Below, piece after piece: positions 13,916-14,126 of a stretch of 14,126 nt of DNA (positions are counted from its first letter, which is position 1; the number at the start of each line of letters is the position of its first letter). The DNA is taken from NCBI GenBank assembly GCA_937893735.1, contig CALBGD010000292.1, positions 1 through 14,126 of the forward strand, written 5' to 3'. The stretch comes from an uncultured Clostridia bacterium (GTDB taxonomy: Bacteria; Bacillota; Clostridia; Oscillospirales; Ruminococcaceae). The translations under genes were made by a program, and so were the position numbers. Under the pieces are notes generated by a model, which was given only the letters and a program-made list of their open reading frames with translations, made no database searches and was not told the DNA's origin.

Positions 13916-14126
13916 ATGGGTAATGTATTAAAATCGAGCCGCTACCGTATAGTCGATAACCGCGCTTTTGAGATGCCGCTTCCGCTGAAATTCACGGTGC
14001 TCACAGAGGACGCGCAGGTCTGCGAATATCTGGTTGACGAGAACGAGCAGGTTTCCTACAATATAATCACTAAATACAAGGAGCTCATGCTCACCACCAT
14101 ACAGCGCCCGCTGAACATATCGGATA
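13916..14126 (+). CDS. Unknown protein, 5' part only (runs off the window)
   Basis: The frame is open from ATG 13916 to the last base (70 codons). It has GGAGGG at 13902-13907 with 8-base spacing and a good promoter, so this is a real gene start. The visible protein begins MGNVLKSSRYRIVDNRAFEM. It is hydrophilic with mixed charge and has no signal peptide or membrane segment, so it is probably cytoplasmic. I do not recognise a family in this part. The segment FTVLTEDAQVCEYLVDENEQ suggests an alpha/beta start but no motif. It is divergent from the diguanylate cyclase gene and shares about 290 bases of intergenic DNA with it. Confidence 0.75.
   Translation, partial: MGNVLKSSRYRIVDNRAFEMPLPLKFTVLTEDAQVCEYLVDENEQVSYNIITKYKELMLTTIQRPLNISD

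Noticed and set aside
1..14126. CRISPR array, tRNA or rRNA genes, insertion sequence
   Set aside because: I saw no regularly spaced repeats, no tRNA cloverleaf, no rRNA-like sequence and no transposase.

Overview
The window looks like a Clostridia (Firmicutes) chromosome, most probably an Oscillospiraceae/Ruminococcus-type gut bacterium. This is inferred from the rplM-rpsI pair with strong AAGGAGG ribosome sites, the Ruminococcus-style signal peptide and Ig-like (BIG2) secreted protein, near-consensus sigma-A promoters with 17-bp spacers, and a mobile-element module typical of Clostridia. No rRNA, tRNA or CRISPR array was seen.

Bases 1 to about 4628 are the right-hand end of an integrated mobilizable or conjugative element. 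In order it holds a small excisionase-like HTH protein, a DUF6017-type replication initiator overlapping it by 4 bases, a non-coding stretch with inverted repeats that is a candidate oriT, a MOBV (Mob_Pre) relaxase split by one in-frame TAG, and a tyrosine integrase with its own promoter. The integrase ends about 120 bases from the intact 3' end of rpsI. That gap carries a hairpin, a tandem 11-bp repeat and an imperfect inverted repeat, as expected for an attachment region. The other end of the element lies to the left of the window.

Bases 4629 to 5564 are housekeeping: rpsI and rplM on the minus strand, with a hairpin leader and a perfect-consensus promoter. Bases 5565 to 5725 are AT-rich and I see no gene or clear signal there. 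Next come a divergent pair: a 69-residue XRE-type repressor (minus) and a secreted PPC-like/BIG2 protein (plus). They share an intergenic region with a perfect 17-bp palindrome inside the spacer of a perfect-consensus promoter. The secreted gene ends at a bidirectional terminator.

Bases 6805 to 11544 are a minus-strand surface-glycan operon. A 1294-residue membrane protein joins a polyprenyl-phosphate sugar-1-phosphate transferase (WbaP-like) to an O-antigen ligase/polymerase (Wzy_C) in one reading frame. A PHP-family phosphohydrolase gene overlaps its end by 14 bases. Upstream on the same strand, with its own promoter and terminator, is a membrane diguanylate cyclase (sensor, HAMP, PAS, GGDEF). 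At the right edge a divergent plus-strand gene of unknown function begins and runs out of the window.

The most noteworthy points are the transferase-polymerase fusion with a large extracytoplasmic insertion and a possible internal start, the amber-split relaxase, and the compact operator/promoter of the XRE-secreted-protein pair. I did not see a completely unfamiliar multi-gene system.
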